Positions 1 through 11,156 of a stretch of 64,000 bases of DNA are shown one piece after another. Location of the stretch: contig NZ_ATUD01000003.1 of the NCBI RefSeq assembly GCF_000420025.1, positions 336,994 through 400,993 of the forward strand, written 5' to 3'. This stretch comes from Patulibacter americanus DSM 16676 (lineage in GTDB: Bacteria > Actinomycetota > Thermoleophilia > Solirubrobacterales > Solirubrobacteraceae). How positions within the stretch are numbered: the stretch's first letter is position 1; every line of letters starts with the position of its first letter. The position numbers were made by a program, and so were the translations under genes. Under the pieces are notes generated by a model that made no database searches, was not told the origin of the DNA, and saw only the letters and a program-made list of their open reading frames with translations.

Positions 1-8
1 GCTGAGTC

Positions 9-392
9 ATGGCACGCATCTCCGGCATCAACATCCCGCTGAACAAGCGGATCGAGATTGGCCTCACCTACATCTACGGCATCGGCCGTAGTGCCTCGAA
101 CGACATCCTGGCGGCGACCGGGATCGATCGCGACACCAAGGTTCGCGATCTCACCGAGGAGCAGGTGGCCGCTCTCCGCGATCACATCGACCGCGACGTC
201 ATCGTCGAGGGCGATCTCCGACGCGAGCGCAACCAGGCTGTCAAGCGTCTGATGGAGATTGGCTGCTACCGCGGCATCCGTCACCGCCGCAACCTCCCCG
301 TCCGCGGGCAGAAGACGAAGACCAACGCGCGCACCCGCAAGGGCCCCAAGCGCATGCCGACCGCCGGCAAGAAGAAGCCCGGCAAGAAGTAA
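9..392 (+). CDS. rpsM: 30S ribosomal protein S13
   Basis: This is ribosomal protein S13 (127 aa), which sits in the head of the small subunit and touches the large subunit and P-site tRNA. The N-terminus [20 protein letters not shown], the helix-two-turn-helix core and the basic tail ([17 protein letters not shown], then KKKPGKK) are all typical, and the length is normal. It is the first gene of the alpha operon segment, 18 nt before rpsK. The ATG lies only 8 nt from the window edge, so its ribosome binding site and upstream partners (expected infA/rpmJ) are not visible. Confidence 0.98.
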   Translation: MARISGINIPLNKRIEIGLTYIYGIGRSASNDILAATGIDRDTKVRDLTEEQVAALRDHIDRDVIVEGDLRRERNQAVKRLMEIGCYRGIRHRRNLPVRGQKTKTNARTRKGPKRMPTAGKKKPGKK

Positions 393-410
393 CGGAGCCC
401 TTAGAACCTC

Positions 411-806
411 ATGCCCGCACCGAAGCGCCCCGCCCGCGGCCGCCGCAAGCCGAAGAAGAACATCCCTGTCGGCCAGGCCCACATCAAGACGAGCTTCAAC
501 AACACGATCGTCTCCCTCACCGACCGCGAGGGCAACGTCATCGCCTGGGAGTCCGCCGGCGGTGCCGGTTTCAAGGGCTCCCGCAAGTCGACGCCGTTCG
601 CCGCGCAGGTGACCGCCGACTCTGCTGCCCGCAAGGGCATCGAGCAGGGTCTGGAGAAGGTCGAGGTCTTCGTCAAGGGCCCCGGCTCCGGTCGCGACAC
701 CGCGATCCGCTCGCTCCAGGCCGCCGGTCTCGAGATCACGACGGTCCGCGACGTGACGCCCCAGGCGCACAACGGCTGCCGCCCGAAGAAGCGCCGCCGC
801 GTCTAA
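411..806 (+). CDS. rpsK: 30S ribosomal protein S11
   Basis: Ribosomal protein S11 (131 aa) is part of the platform of the small subunit near the mRNA exit. Characteristic segments are [19 protein letters not shown], the [14 protein letters not shown] region and the C-terminus ending [11 protein letters not shown], so the gene is intact. It follows rpsM by 18 nt. In most bacteria rpsD comes next, but here a 253-nt spacer leads straight to rpoA. Confidence 0.98.
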   Translation: MPAPKRPARGRRKPKKNIPVGQAHIKTSFNNTIVSLTDREGNVIAWESAGGAGFKGSRKSTPFAAQVTADSAARKGIEQGLEKVEVFVKGPGSGRDTAIRSLQAAGLEITTVRDVTPQAHNGCRPKKRRRV

Positions 807-1059
807 CGACCGTCGTCGTGTCGTCCCGCCCGGTCACCCGTCCCTCACAGGCGGCCGGCCGGCGGGCGACCACGCGCCGCGCGACCTCGTCGCCGGCGCC
901 GGGGCACGGAGCCTCCACCGCTCCGCCCGCCCCACCCCGTAGGACCAAGTAGCACCCCGCAGCGCGCGGGCCGGGGAGGTCGAAGCCCCGCCCGCCCGAC
1001 TGCACAGGCGATCGGCCCCGCCCGTCGGCCGCCCGTCTTCCGCCGAAGCAAGGACCTTG
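807..1059 (+). other. Spacer between rpsK and rpoA, no rpsD
   Basis: This 253-nt stretch lies where rpsD (S4) is usually found. No frame holds an S4-like protein and no credible small gene is visible. The sequence is dominated by G and C runs that could fold, so a leader or attenuation element ahead of rpoA is possible but not demonstrated. A good Shine-Dalgarno sequence (AAGGA, about 1050-1054) lies just before the rpoA ATG at 1060. Confidence 0.6.
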
Positions 1060-2019
1060 ATGCTCGACTACCAGACCCCTCGGATCACCCGCGAATCCGT
1101 CGAGGACAACCGCGGCACGTTCACGATCGAGCCCCTCGAGCGCGGCTTCGGCTACACGTTCGGCAACTCGCTTCGCCGGGTGCTGCTGAGCTTCCTCTCC
1201 GGCGCGGCGGTCACGAACGTCCGCATCGAGGGCGTGGCGCACGAGTTCACGACGCTCGAGGGCGTCTCCGAGGACGTGACGGACATCGTCCTGAACCTCA
1301 AGACGCTCGTCTGCCGGATGCACTCCGACGCGACCGAGGTCGAGGCCCCGCTCGTGGCCGAGGGCCCCGGCGAGATCACCGCGAAGGACATCGACCTCCC
1401 CGCGGGCGTCGAGATCCTCAACCCCGAGGCGCACATCGCGACCCTCGAGGCCGGCACGAAGCTCGAGGTCTACCTGACCATCGGCCAGGGCCGCGGGTAC
1501 CGCTCCGCCGACGAGAACAAGACGGCGGACCAGCCGATCGGCGTCATCCCGATCGACTCGATCTTCTCGCCGATCCGTCGCGTCGCCTACCGCGTCGAGC
1601 CGGCCCGCGTCGGCCAGCGCACCGATTTCGACCAGCTCACGCTGGACATCGAGACCGACGGCTCGCTCGAGCCGGGCGAGGCGCTCCGCGAGGCCTCCGA
1701 GATCCTGATCCAGCAGCTCGCGGTCTTCACCGACCCCGATCGCGTCGAGGAGCTCCGTGCCTCCGTGGGCGGTGAGCTCGAGGACGGGCTCGTCGGCCAC
1801 GACGGCTACGGCGACCCGACCGACGAGATGATGATCGAGGAGCTCGAGCTCGGCGTCCGCTCGTACAACTGCCTCAAGCGCGCCGGCATCCAGACCGTGG
1901 GTGACCTCACCTCGAAGACCGAGGCCGAGCTCGCCGCCATCCCGAACTTCGGCAAGAAGTCGATCGACGAGGTCGTGGAGACCCTCGCCGCGCGGGGCTA
2001 CGGCCTCCGCGACGAGTAG
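1060..2019 (+). CDS. rpoA: DNA-directed RNA polymerase subunit alpha
   Basis: RNA polymerase alpha subunit (319 aa), the scaffold for core enzyme assembly and a contact for activators and UP elements. The N-terminal dimerisation domain shows RGFGYTFGNSLRRVLLSFL. The C-terminal domain (about 250-319) has ELELGVRSYNCLKRAGI and a helix-hairpin-helix NFGKKSIDEVVETL. I place the start at the ATG at 1060, behind AAGGA, rather than the overlapping TTG at 1057. It is followed after 42 nt by rplQ. The long spacer to rpsK and the absence of rpsD are the only unusual points. Confidence 0.97.
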   Translation: MLDYQTPRITRESVEDNRGTFTIEPLERGFGYTFGNSLRRVLLSFLSGAAVTNVRIEGVAHEFTTLEGVSEDVTDIVLNLKTLVCRMHSDATEVEAPLVAEGPGEITAKDIDLPAGVEILNPEAHIATLEAGTKLEVYLTIGQGRGYRSADENKTADQPIGVIPIDSIFSPIRRVAYRVEPARVGQRTDFDQLTLDIETDGSLEPGEALREASEILIQQLAVFTDPDRVEELRASVGGELEDGLVGHDGYGDPTDEMMIEELELGVRSYNCLKRAGIQTVGDLTSKTEAELAAIPNFGKKSIDEVVETLAARGYGLRDE

Positions 2020-2061
2020 CGTCCACGACCCTCGGCGAGCCGCCCCAGAAAGACCTAGACG

Positions 2062-2415
2062 ATGCGTCACCAGAAGACCCGCCACAAGCTCAGCCGCGAC
2101 TCCGCGCACCGCAAGGCCCTCCTCCGCAACCTCTGCAAGGAGGTCGTGGAGCACGAGCGCATCAAGACGACCGAGGCCAAGGCCAAGGCGCTGAAGCCGG
2201 AGATCGAGCAGCTCATCACGCTGGCCAAGCGCGGCGACCTGCACGCGCGTCGCCAGGTGCTCTCGACGCTCGGCCAGGACAAGTTCTCGGCCTACAAGCT
2301 GTTCGAGGACATCGCCCCGCGCTACGCGGAGCGTCCGGGCGGCTACACCCGCATCCTGAAGCTCGGGCCGCGGAAGTCGGACGCCACCGAGATGGTGCTC
2401 ATCGAGCTCGTCTGA
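2062..2415 (+). CDS. rplQ: 50S ribosomal protein L17
   Basis: Ribosomal protein L17 (117 aa), a large-subunit protein near the polypeptide exit tunnel. The opening [20 protein letters not shown] and the conserved block [21 protein letters not shown] identify it, and the length matches the bacterial family. It ends the alpha operon, and a strong hairpin lies 55 nt downstream. Confidence 0.98.
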   Translation: MRHQKTRHKLSRDSAHRKALLRNLCKEVVEHERIKTTEAKAKALKPEIEQLITLAKRGDLHARRQVLSTLGQDKFSAYKLFEDIAPRYAERPGGYTRILKLGPRKSDATEMVLIELV

Positions 2416-2470
2416 GCCTCTTGGCGTCGTCTCCGGGCGACGCACCCGCCGGCCTTCGAGCCGGCGCCGT

Positions 2471-2500
2471 ACGACGGCCGCCCTCCGGGGCGGCCGTCGT
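2471..2500 (+). terminator. Strong hairpin after the alpha operon
   Basis: Twelve bases at 2471-2482 (ACGACGGCCGCC) pair perfectly with 2489-2500, and one further C-G pair leaves a 4-nt loop. There is no U-run after it, as is common in very GC-rich bacteria. Its place between rplQ and the next gene fits transcription termination or 3'-end stabilisation. Confidence 0.7.
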
Positions 2501-2602
2501 CGTTCCCGGGCGGGTGGCGTCCCCCTGGCGGCCACGATGTCCGGCGACTGGACGGGTCGTTCGGCCGCCGACGTGCGGTCGCGCGGGGAGTACCCTCGTG
2601 GT

Positions 2603-3049
2603 GTGGCCGAGCCCGGCTCCCTCCCCCTGATCGATGCGCGCGTGGGCGACCGCGAGCGCGAGGCCGTGCGGCGCGAGCTCGCGCGCCAGTTCGCCGAGGG
2701 GCGGATCGAGGCGCACGAGTTCGAGGAGCGGATGGGCGAGGTGCTGCGGGCGAGCACCGCCGGCCATCTCGCCGTCGCCCTGCGTGGTCTGCCGGGCAGC
2801 GCCGTGCGGGTGCTCACCGCCCCCGCGCGCGAGCGCAGCGTCGCGGTCGTCCGCGGGGTCGACCGGGCCGCGATGCGGACGCACACCGCGGTCTTCACCG
2901 GCGTCAACGGCGGCGCCGTCGCGCTGTGGGCCGCCGCAGGTGCGGGGACCCCGTGGCCCGTCGCCCTGCTGCTGCCGACGGGCGCGTTGCTCGCCGGGCA
3001 CGTCGCGGTCCGACGTCGCGTGCGTCGGATGGCCGCTCGCCGCCGCTAA
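2603..3049 (+). CDS. DUF1707 (SHOCT-like) domain protein
   Basis: A 148-aa protein of the actinobacterial DUF1707 family. Residues about 10-60 (ARVGDREREAVRRELARQFA, then GRIEAHEFEERMGEVLRA and LRGLPG) match the short helical DUF1707 module, usually found at the N-terminus of small membrane-linked proteins. The C-terminal third has one or two hydrophobic stretches (about 105-135) followed by arginines, so membrane association is likely. I favour the GTG at 2603, just upstream of the domain. An in-frame ATG at 2537 would add 22 residues with no family resemblance. The exact cellular role is unknown. Confidence 0.75.
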   Translation: MAEPGSLPLIDARVGDREREAVRRELARQFAEGRIEAHEFEERMGEVLRASTAGHLAVALRGLPGSAVRVLTAPARERSVAVVRGVDRAAMRTHTAVFTGVNGGAVALWAAAGAGTPWPVALLLPTGALLAGHVAVRRRVRRMAARRR

Positions 3050-3142
3050 CGGCCCGGGGTCGAATCGCCGGCGGAGCTCCGACCGTTGCCCCGTCGCGCC
3101 GCACCGCGTCTTCCCGGCCGGTGCGGGAGGATCCCCGGCGCA

Positions 3143-4027
3143 GTGATCACGACGCGGCTGGAGATCGAGTACGACGGCACCGAGCTGTACGGGTGGGCGG
3201 CCCAGCCGGGCGTGCGCTCCGTGCACGGGGAGCTGACCCGCGCGCTCCAGGTCATCCGGCGCGCGCCCACGGAGCTCACCGTCGCCGGGCGCACCGACCG
3301 GGGCGTCCACGCGGTCGCGCAGGTGGCGTCCTACCCGGGGGGTCCCGTCGACCTCTACGGGCTCAACGCGGTGCTGCCGAACGACATCGCGGTGCGGAGC
3401 GCCGTCGCCCTGGACGGGCCGTTCGACGCGCGGCGGATGGCGACGAGCCGCACCTACTGCTTCCGGCTCTTCGTGCGGGGCACGCCCTCGCCCTTCGGCC
3501 GACGCCACGCCCTCTGGTGGCCCTACCGGCTCGACGAGGACCTGCTGCGCGCCTGTGCCCAGGCCGTGCTCGGCAAGCACGACTTCACGGCCTTCACACC
3601 GACGCAGACGCAGCACGTGCATTTCCGCCGTCGCATCCTGCGCGCGCAGTGGGTGCGGAGAGGCTCCTTCCTCGACCTGTGGATCGAGGGCGACGCGTTC
3701 ATGCGCCACATGAACCGCATCCTGGTCGGCACGATGCTGCAGGTCGCCAACGGGCGGCGGCCCCTGGAGGACTTCGTCGCGCTGCTCGAGGGCGCCCCGC
3801 GGTCCGCGGCCGGTCCCACGCTGTCGCCCGAGGGCCTGCACCTCGCCGGGATCGCCTACCCGGCGGAGCTCGGCGGCCCCGCGGTCGCGCCGGCGGGCTG
3901 GGGCGCGCCTCCGTGGGCGGGCGACCCCGGCAGCGCCGATGCGCCGGGCAGCGCCCACGCGCCCGCACCCGCGGCGGTGCAGGGCGGGGACGCGGCGGGC
4001 GGTGTGGCGGCCTCGGCCGCTCAGTAG
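3143..4027 (+). CDS. truA: tRNA pseudouridine synthase A
   Basis: TruA (294 aa) isomerises uridines 38-40 of the tRNA anticodon stem to pseudouridine. The N-terminus LEIEYDGTELYGWAAQPG and the catalytic motif GRTDRGVHA (with the nucleophilic Asp) are intact, as is the later FMRHMNRILVGTML block. I use the GTG at 3143 behind GGGAGGA, because an upstream ATG at 3086 adds unrelated residues. A 40-residue Ala/Gly/Pro-rich tail follows the catalytic domain. truA commonly follows rplQ in actinobacteria, and here DUF1707 intervenes. The stop overlaps the convergent membrane gene by 7 bp. Confidence 0.95.
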   Translation: MITTRLEIEYDGTELYGWAAQPGVRSVHGELTRALQVIRRAPTELTVAGRTDRGVHAVAQVASYPGGPVDLYGLNAVLPNDIAVRSAVALDGPFDARRMATSRTYCFRLFVRGTPSPFGRRHALWWPYRLDEDLLRACAQAVLGKHDFTAFTPTQTQHVHFRRRILRAQWVRRGSFLDLWIEGDAFMRHMNRILVGTMLQVANGRRPLEDFVALLEGAPRSAAGPTLSPEGLHLAGIAYPAELGGPAVAPAGWGAPPWAGDPGSADAPGSAHAPAPAAVQGGDAAGGVAASAAQ

Positions 4028-4506
4028 CCCTCGCGCCGCGTGCAGAGCCGCCCCAGGCCGACGCTCGCGACCAATCCCGCAAGGACGATGAGCGGGATGG
4101 GCGTCTCACCGCCGTCGTGGGTCGCCGCCCATCCGACGAGCCACGCGAGCACGCCGAAGAACGTGAAGCACCAGGCGTAGCCGGCGGTGCGCATCACCTG
4201 GGTCTCCTCCCGCTCGTCGAGCGCCAGGTGGCCGGTCTCGGCACGCTGGTTCCGGAACCGCAGCGTCGCACCGATGAGGCTCCCGGCGACCATGATCGCG
4301 ACGACCAGCGCGAGCGTCGAGTCGCCCGCGCCGAGCAGCGCGACGACGAGCGCCGCGATGCCGATGGCGGACATGACCGGCACGTAGATCCACCGCAGCC
4401 ACCAGATCTGGGTGTCCTCGAGCTCGGCGCGCGTGCCCTGCGGGGGCCGCGCCGGACGCGGGCCGGACGCCTCGTCGGAGGGCACGTCGGGCGTGGGGGT
4501 GCTCAT
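4021..4506 (-). CDS. Membrane protein paired with an XRE regulator
   Basis: A 161-aa integral membrane protein with about four hydrophobic segments (IYVPVMSAIGIAALVVALLG, then LALVVAIMVAGSLIGATL, TAGYAWCFTFFGVLAWLVGW and IPLIVLAGLVASVGL). The N-terminal 35 residues are hydrophilic and proline-rich. I do not recognise a named family. Its ATG overlaps the stop of the upstream HTH gene (ATGA), so the two are translationally coupled. XRE regulators followed by small 4-TM proteins are a common arrangement in which the regulator controls itself and the membrane partner. Function unknown. Confidence 0.8.
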   Translation of the reverse strand: MSTPTPDVPSDEASGPRPARPPQGTRAELEDTQIWWLRWIYVPVMSAIGIAALVVALLGAGDSTLALVVAIMVAGSLIGATLRFRNQRAETGHLALDEREETQVMRTAGYAWCFTFFGVLAWLVGWAATHDGGETPIPLIVLAGLVASVGLGRLCTRREGY

Positions 4507-4709
4507 GGCAGGTCCTCGGGATCGGGGTGGAACAGCTCGTCGACGCGGACCCCGAAGTGGAGGGCGAGCGCGAAGGCGAGCGGGAGCGACGGCAGGTAGC
4601 GGCCCTGCTCGATCGCGTTGACGGTCTGGCGCGAGACGCCCAGCGCCGAGGCCAGGGCGGCCTGGGAGAGGCCGTCGGCGGTGCGGCGCTCGCGGACGTC
4701 GTTGCGCAT
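4503..4709 (-). CDS. Small XRE-family transcriptional regulator
   Basis: A 68-aa helix-turn-helix protein consisting almost only of the DNA-binding domain. MRNDVRERRTADGLSQAALA then SALGVSRQTVNAIEQGRYLP is the Cro/CI-type motif of the YgzD-like class, and the ending HFGVRVDELFHPD is also typical. Two 20-bp palindromes sit immediately upstream and contain TTGACA, so self-repression is likely. With the -10-like TACCTT at 4723-4718 the transcript would be nearly leaderless. The gene overlaps its membrane-protein partner by 4 nt. Confidence 0.9.
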   Translation of the reverse strand: MRNDVRERRTADGLSQAALASALGVSRQTVNAIEQGRYLPSLPLAFALALHFGVRVDELFHPDPEDLP

Positions 4710-4712
4710 CGG

Positions 4713-4760
4713 ATGTCAAGGTAGCTTGACATCGCCCGCGGTGTCAAGGTCGCTTGACAC
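4713..4760 (-). promoter_or_regulatory. Twin operator palindromes/promoter of XRE pair
   Basis: Two perfect inverted repeats lie head to tail: ATGTCAAG-GTAG-CTTGACAT (4713-4732) and GTGTCAAG-GTCG-CTTGACAC (4741-4760), 8 bp apart. On the minus strand TTGACA (4747-4742) and TACCTT (4723-4718) form a promoter with an 18-bp spacer, so each palindrome covers one promoter element. This is the layout expected for repression by the adjacent XRE protein (inference). Confidence 0.75.
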
Positions 4761-4911
4761 CCGACCGCCGCCGTCACCGACGGGGCTCCGCCCGGGCGCG
4801 GCGCCGTCCGCAGGCGTGCGGGCCCCGCACGCCCCGAGAGCACGTCGTCGCCCGCGCGCGTTCCGGGCCGCGCTTCCCGCGGCCCGGTCCGCGGGGCTAC
4901 GCTGGGAGCGC

Positions 4912-5772
4912 ATGACGACGCGCGTCCTCCTCACGAACGACGACGGCGTGCACGCCGACGGGCTCGAGGCGCTGCGGCGTGCGCTGCTGCGCCTGGACGG
5001 GATCGATCTGCGCGTGGTCGCCCCGGACGGCAACCGCTCGGCGATGGCGCGCTCCATCACCGTGCGGCGCCCCCTCTGCGTGCGCGCGGCGCACTTCGAC
5101 GACGGCACGGAGGGCCTGCAGACCGACGGCACCCCGACGGACTGCGTCCGCCTGGCGGCGCACGGCATCGTCGAGGGGTGGACCCCCGACCTCGTCGTCT
5201 CCGGCATCAACCACGGGGCGAACATGGGGGAGGACGTCACCTACTCCGGGACGGTCGCCGCCGCGCTCGAGGCGGTGGTCCACGACATCCCGGGCGTCGC
5301 CGTGTCCATGGCCTCGCCCCACGGGGACTGGTCCCTTCGCCGGGAGTACACGTGGGACTTCGGGGTCGCCGCCGAGATCGCCTCACGGATCGTGGCCGAG
5401 GTCGAGCGGGTGAGCCGCGAGGACGGCACGCTGCCCCTGCCGCGGCGCACGGTGCTCAACGTCAACGTGCCCCACAGCGACAGCGGCTGCGCGCCCCTGG
5501 CCGTCGAGGTCACGCGCCTGGGGCGGCGGCACTACCGCGACGAGCTGCGGCCGGTGGAGACGCACCCCGACGGCTCGCGCACCTACTGGCTGTACGGCAC
5601 GGAGCACGGGTTCGAGCCCGAGCCGGGCACGGACCTGGCGGCGGTGCACGCGGGCCACGTCTCCATCACCCCGCTGCATCTCGACCTGACCCGGGAGTCC
5701 GCGATCGCCCCGCTCGCGGGCCACGACTTCGAGGGCCTGCTCGACCGCATCGGCGAGCTGCTCGAGGACTGA
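4912..5772 (+). CDS. surE: 5'/3'-nucleotidase SurE
   Basis: SurE (286 aa) is a metal-dependent nucleoside monophosphate phosphatase involved in survival under stress. The N-terminal motif LLTNDDGVHADGL carries the metal-binding Asp pair, and VVSGINHGANMGEDVTYSGT supplies the conserved Asn and the active-site loop. The ATG at 4912 starts the protein exactly at the family's first strand. The C-terminus is slightly longer than in small SurE proteins. It is transcribed convergently with the ATPase gene, with a small hairpin between them. Confidence 0.95.
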   Translation: MTTRVLLTNDDGVHADGLEALRRALLRLDGIDLRVVAPDGNRSAMARSITVRRPLCVRAAHFDDGTEGLQTDGTPTDCVRLAAHGIVEGWTPDLVVSGINHGANMGEDVTYSGTVAAALEAVVHDIPGVAVSMASPHGDWSLRREYTWDFGVAAEIASRIVAEVERVSREDGTLPLPRRTVLNVNVPHSDSGCAPLAVEVTRLGRRHYRDELRPVETHPDGSRTYWLYGTEHGFEPEPGTDLAAVHAGHVSITPLHLDLTRESAIAPLAGHDFEGLLDRIGELLED

Positions 5773-5780
5773 GCGGGGGC

Positions 5781-5800
5781 AGAGCTCGGTGGGCAGCTCT
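5781..5800. terminator. Hairpin between convergent surE and ATPase genes
   Basis: AGAGCT (5781-5786) pairs with AGCTCT (5795-5800) around an 8-nt loop. It is short but sits in the 33-nt gap between two convergent genes, so a bidirectional termination role is plausible. Confidence 0.35.
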
Positions 5801-5805
5801 CCTCG

Positions 5806-8251
5806 CTAAGCGGACGCTGGTATCGGGACCTCGCTGTCGAGCATTCTTCGCGAGAGGCCCAAACCGATACGGGCCGAAGCTCTGAGTGAGGTGAAGACAC
5901 CGACCAACTCGGAATGTGTCCGTGGGATGTCGTCATGGCTTCCAGGATTGGCGCATTGCCGGATGCGGTCCCACTCGCCCCCCTGCTGAGGGTCGATCAC
6001 GCCGCGAGACCGAAGCTGCCGGATGAGATCGCCGAGCTGAGCGTTCGCGTAGGACGACAACGACTTCGTCGTGTCCCCGTCGGTAGCGTCCTGCCTGACG
6101 AGCATCGTCTTCGCAACCCGTTCCGCGACGATGCGGATCTCATGGCTGACGGCGCGTCGGTCTTCCTCGGTGGGCACGGTCCCCGCTTGAGCGATGCGGT
6201 GGGAGGCGGAAGCGAGCATGGAAACGACCGGCAGCCTCTGTGGGGCGACCGTCGCGCCAGTGGCGTCGTGGGCGAGCGATAGTGAGTAGTGAGCCAGCTC
6301 GAACTGGGTCAGGCACAGCAGATCCGCGGCCAAGCGCGGGTCGTGCGTCAGAACGGTCACCTGCACGCCGCTCTTCAGGAGCGCCGGGACGACGTCGTTG
6401 ACGAACGCGGCTCGGTGCTCGTCATCCCCGCCCTGTGTGGGGTCGTCGAGAACCAGAGTTTTCCACCCGAGCCCTGCAGCTCGGGCCAAAGCCAGGGCGA
6501 GCCCCAACGCGTTGAGTTGGGAGTCGGACAACACCCCCACTGCGGTACGAACGGTCGCCTCGTTCGACAGCTCGACCAGCAGATCGATGTGCTTGGACTC
6601 CCGACCGCGTGGCACGACGTTCTGCGGGGTGGTTGGGTCGCCTGGTCGCAGCATGGACCACCAACGCCGAACGTCGTGGCCCAGGGCGTCGTGGCGCGCG
6701 GATACCACAGCGCTTGCCGACGCCAGCAACGCTTGCCGGGCAGCGTGCGCGCGTATGGCGACGTTCACGTGCGCGCGTTCCAGCGCCCACAACTGCTCGG
6801 CGCCCCCTGCTTCCCTCACGGCCTTGAGGAGCTCTTTTGCGTCGTGAGCGTTGCCTCGTTCGGTCACGCGGAGCTTGGCCGATTCGAGTACCTCGCCCGT
6901 AGCGCGACGATACGTGTGGGCAGCATCCCGAACGCTCACGAGCGCGTCGTTCGCCTCATCCGTCGCTTGGCGGACACGGTCGGCCAGCTCGATGAGCGAG
7001 GCCGTCGACGATGTGGCTACATCGACGCTGCGCCACGCCGATGCCCGAACGAGCACCTCGGCGTGGCATTCGCTTTTCGTGCGCAGCACGGATGCGGCTG
7101 CTAGCAGCTCCTTGAGTGCGTCGCGGTCGATGTCGACTGCTGCCGCTGCTTCTTCCGTCGGGGGTTCCTTCGCAATGCTGGCCATGCGAGCCGCGACGCG
7201 AGCTACGGCGTCGCGCACGCCCGCCAAATCGACGGCAACGCGGTCCAGGACACCAGCGAGGTTGGTGCGAGCGGCTTGCACCTCCTCCAGGTCGCGCAAG
7301 GTGTCTTCGATCTGAGCGATGCGTTCCGCTGTGATCGCATCTGCGGTGCCGCACACGGGGCAGTCAAAAGGCACCTCCTGACCGTGCAGGAAGGAATGGG
7401 CCACGTGCAAGATCTGCGCGCTGTCTGCCGCCGAGGCGCCGGCAGCCGTAGCCGTCGCGACGAGACGCGCAGAAGCGGCATTCAGATCATCCGTCCTTGG
7501 GCTCTCGGGAACCTGAACCTCAAACCGAGCGAATGGGAACGTGGCCTCCTGGGCGCGGCGGATCGTTTCCTCCAGGGCTCCGGTCCAGTCGCCCTCCACG
7601 ACCTCGACGCCGCAGGGCTTTCCGAGGACAGTGGAAACCTCTACGAACCATGTCCGGGCTGCGACCGCCGACGGTTTGCTCGCCAGGTCACCGGGATCCG
7701 CCTTGCGTGCCGCAGCGAGCTCTTTCAGGGTGTGAGAGGCCCGCTCGCGGACGAGTTCTAGGTCCGCAAGCCCCGCCGCAGCCCGTAGGTAGTTGAACCG
7801 CTCAGTCGGGCCTGCTGAGACGGGGAACCGAAGGGTGTGCGGATGTAGCACCGGAGCGATGATCGGCGGCGCCCCGAGCAACAGGCCGGCGACGGACCCA
7901 GCGGTCTCCTCGAGATCCGCCCCCGCGAACGTCGCTCGGGACTTGCAGGCAGCGCTATTGGCGCCGTAGTCGTCGACCAGTTCGCGTCGGAGGACGCCGG
8001 TGGAACCGATTGCAGCCGAGACTGCGCAGACTTGACCCGGGTGATGCGCGTTTTGTAGGCAAGCCGCGTACTCAGTCTTCGAAGTGCTCAAGACCCGCTG
8101 GCGGGACAGTGCACCGGAGAACAGGAATTCGATCGCTTCGGCGAGGCTCGTCTTGCCTTGGCTGTTGAGCGCGGATACGACGGTGAGTTGGGGCGAGAAC
8201 TCCAAACGTTGTCGCGCCCCGAAAGCGCGGAAATGTTCGACGTCCAGCCAC

Positions 8252-8259
<8 letters not shown>
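5806..8259 (-). CDS. SMC/RecF-like ATPase with zinc hook and HEPN-like C-terminus
   Basis: An 817-aa AAA/ABC-type ATPase. The N-terminal FRAFGARQRLEFSPQLTVVS leads into a Walker A variant ALNSQGKTS (30-38). A CPVC zinc-hook motif (300-303) sits between helical, coiled-coil-like arms. The nucleotide site is completed by LSDSQ (577-581), Walker B TLVLDDP (601-607) and the H-loop TH (638-639). After the ATPase, about 175 residues form a further domain with R709/E713 and RQCANPGSH (R767-x3-N771-x3-H775), resembling the active-site motif of HEPN/DUF4145-type RNases. RloC-type anticodon nucleases share the ATPase-hook-HEPN plan. The gene overlaps a small upstream partner by 8 nt and lies in a lower-GC pocket, so I infer horizontal transfer and a likely defence role. 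It could instead be a repair ATPase. Confidence 0.8.
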
Positions 8260-10763
<2,504 letters not shown>

Positions 10764-10884
10764 GCGCGGCGGCGGCCCGGCGGACCGCGCCGCGGCGCTC
10801 GCGCGGACGCCGGGCGTAGGCGCCGTGCAGCGCGGCGACGCGACGGGCCGAGCGGCACGACGGGGGTCCGCGAGGTGCTACCGT

Positions 10885-11080
10885 GGTGAGGCTGGCCACA
10901 CCGCCTACGTAGCTGGGGCGCCTCGCGCGTCCACCTCGGTTCCGCCCCGTTCGCGGGGGACTGACTGAGGGGTTACGAGTGTCAGTCTGCCCAGGCTCGA
11001 CACGAGGTCCTGGGATGTAAAAGTAAGTAGGGGTGGTGTAGGTCGGTGGTGGCGGGCGAGTCGCAAGGCTCGCCCGTCGT
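10885..11080 (+). ncRNA. Candidate structured RNA of unknown class
   Basis: The gap between convergent ligA and dacB holds a strongly foldable element. An outer stem pairs 10894-10908 (GGCCACACCGCCTAC) with 11038-11053, with only small bulges. Inside are three hairpins: CCCCG-UUCG-CGGGG (10945-10958), ACUGAC/GUCAGU (10960-10986) and CCCAGG-CUCG-ACA-CGAG-GU-CCUGGG (10990-11014). An A-rich single strand (about 11015-11030) follows, and a terminator-like hairpin closes the element. A -10-like TACCGT at 10879-10884 would start it on the plus strand. It does not carry the signature sequences of tmRNA, RNase P, SRP RNA or a T-box. 6S RNA remains possible. No protein is plausible here. Confidence 0.5.
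11053..11076 (+). terminator. Terminator-like hairpin at the end of the candidate RNA
   Basis: CGGGCGAG (11053-11060) pairs perfectly with CTCGCCCG (11069-11076) over an 8-nt loop, followed by TCGTCGTATT. It could end the candidate RNA and also separate ligA from dacB. Confidence 0.6.
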
Positions 11081-11156
11081 CGTATTCGGACTCGGGCCCC
11101 GCCCCGAACGTCTCAGCGCCGACCGCGCAGGACGCCGGCGCGGCTCGGCGCACCCG

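Noticed and set aside
736..2907. Long open frame on the minus strand opposite rpoA/rplQ
   Set aside because: It lies opposite certain ribosomal and polymerase genes and translates to Arg/Leu/Asp-rich low complexity. Antisense frames stay open at this GC content.
5914..7800. Plus-strand open frames opposite the ATPase gene
   Set aside because: They are short, mutually overlapping and without motifs, while the minus-strand frame carries a full set of ATPase motifs.
10885..11080. T-box or tmRNA
   Set aside because: AGGGGTGGTG only loosely recalls the T-box core and there is no downstream synthetase or amino-acid gene on that strand. No tRNA-like ends or tag frame are present.
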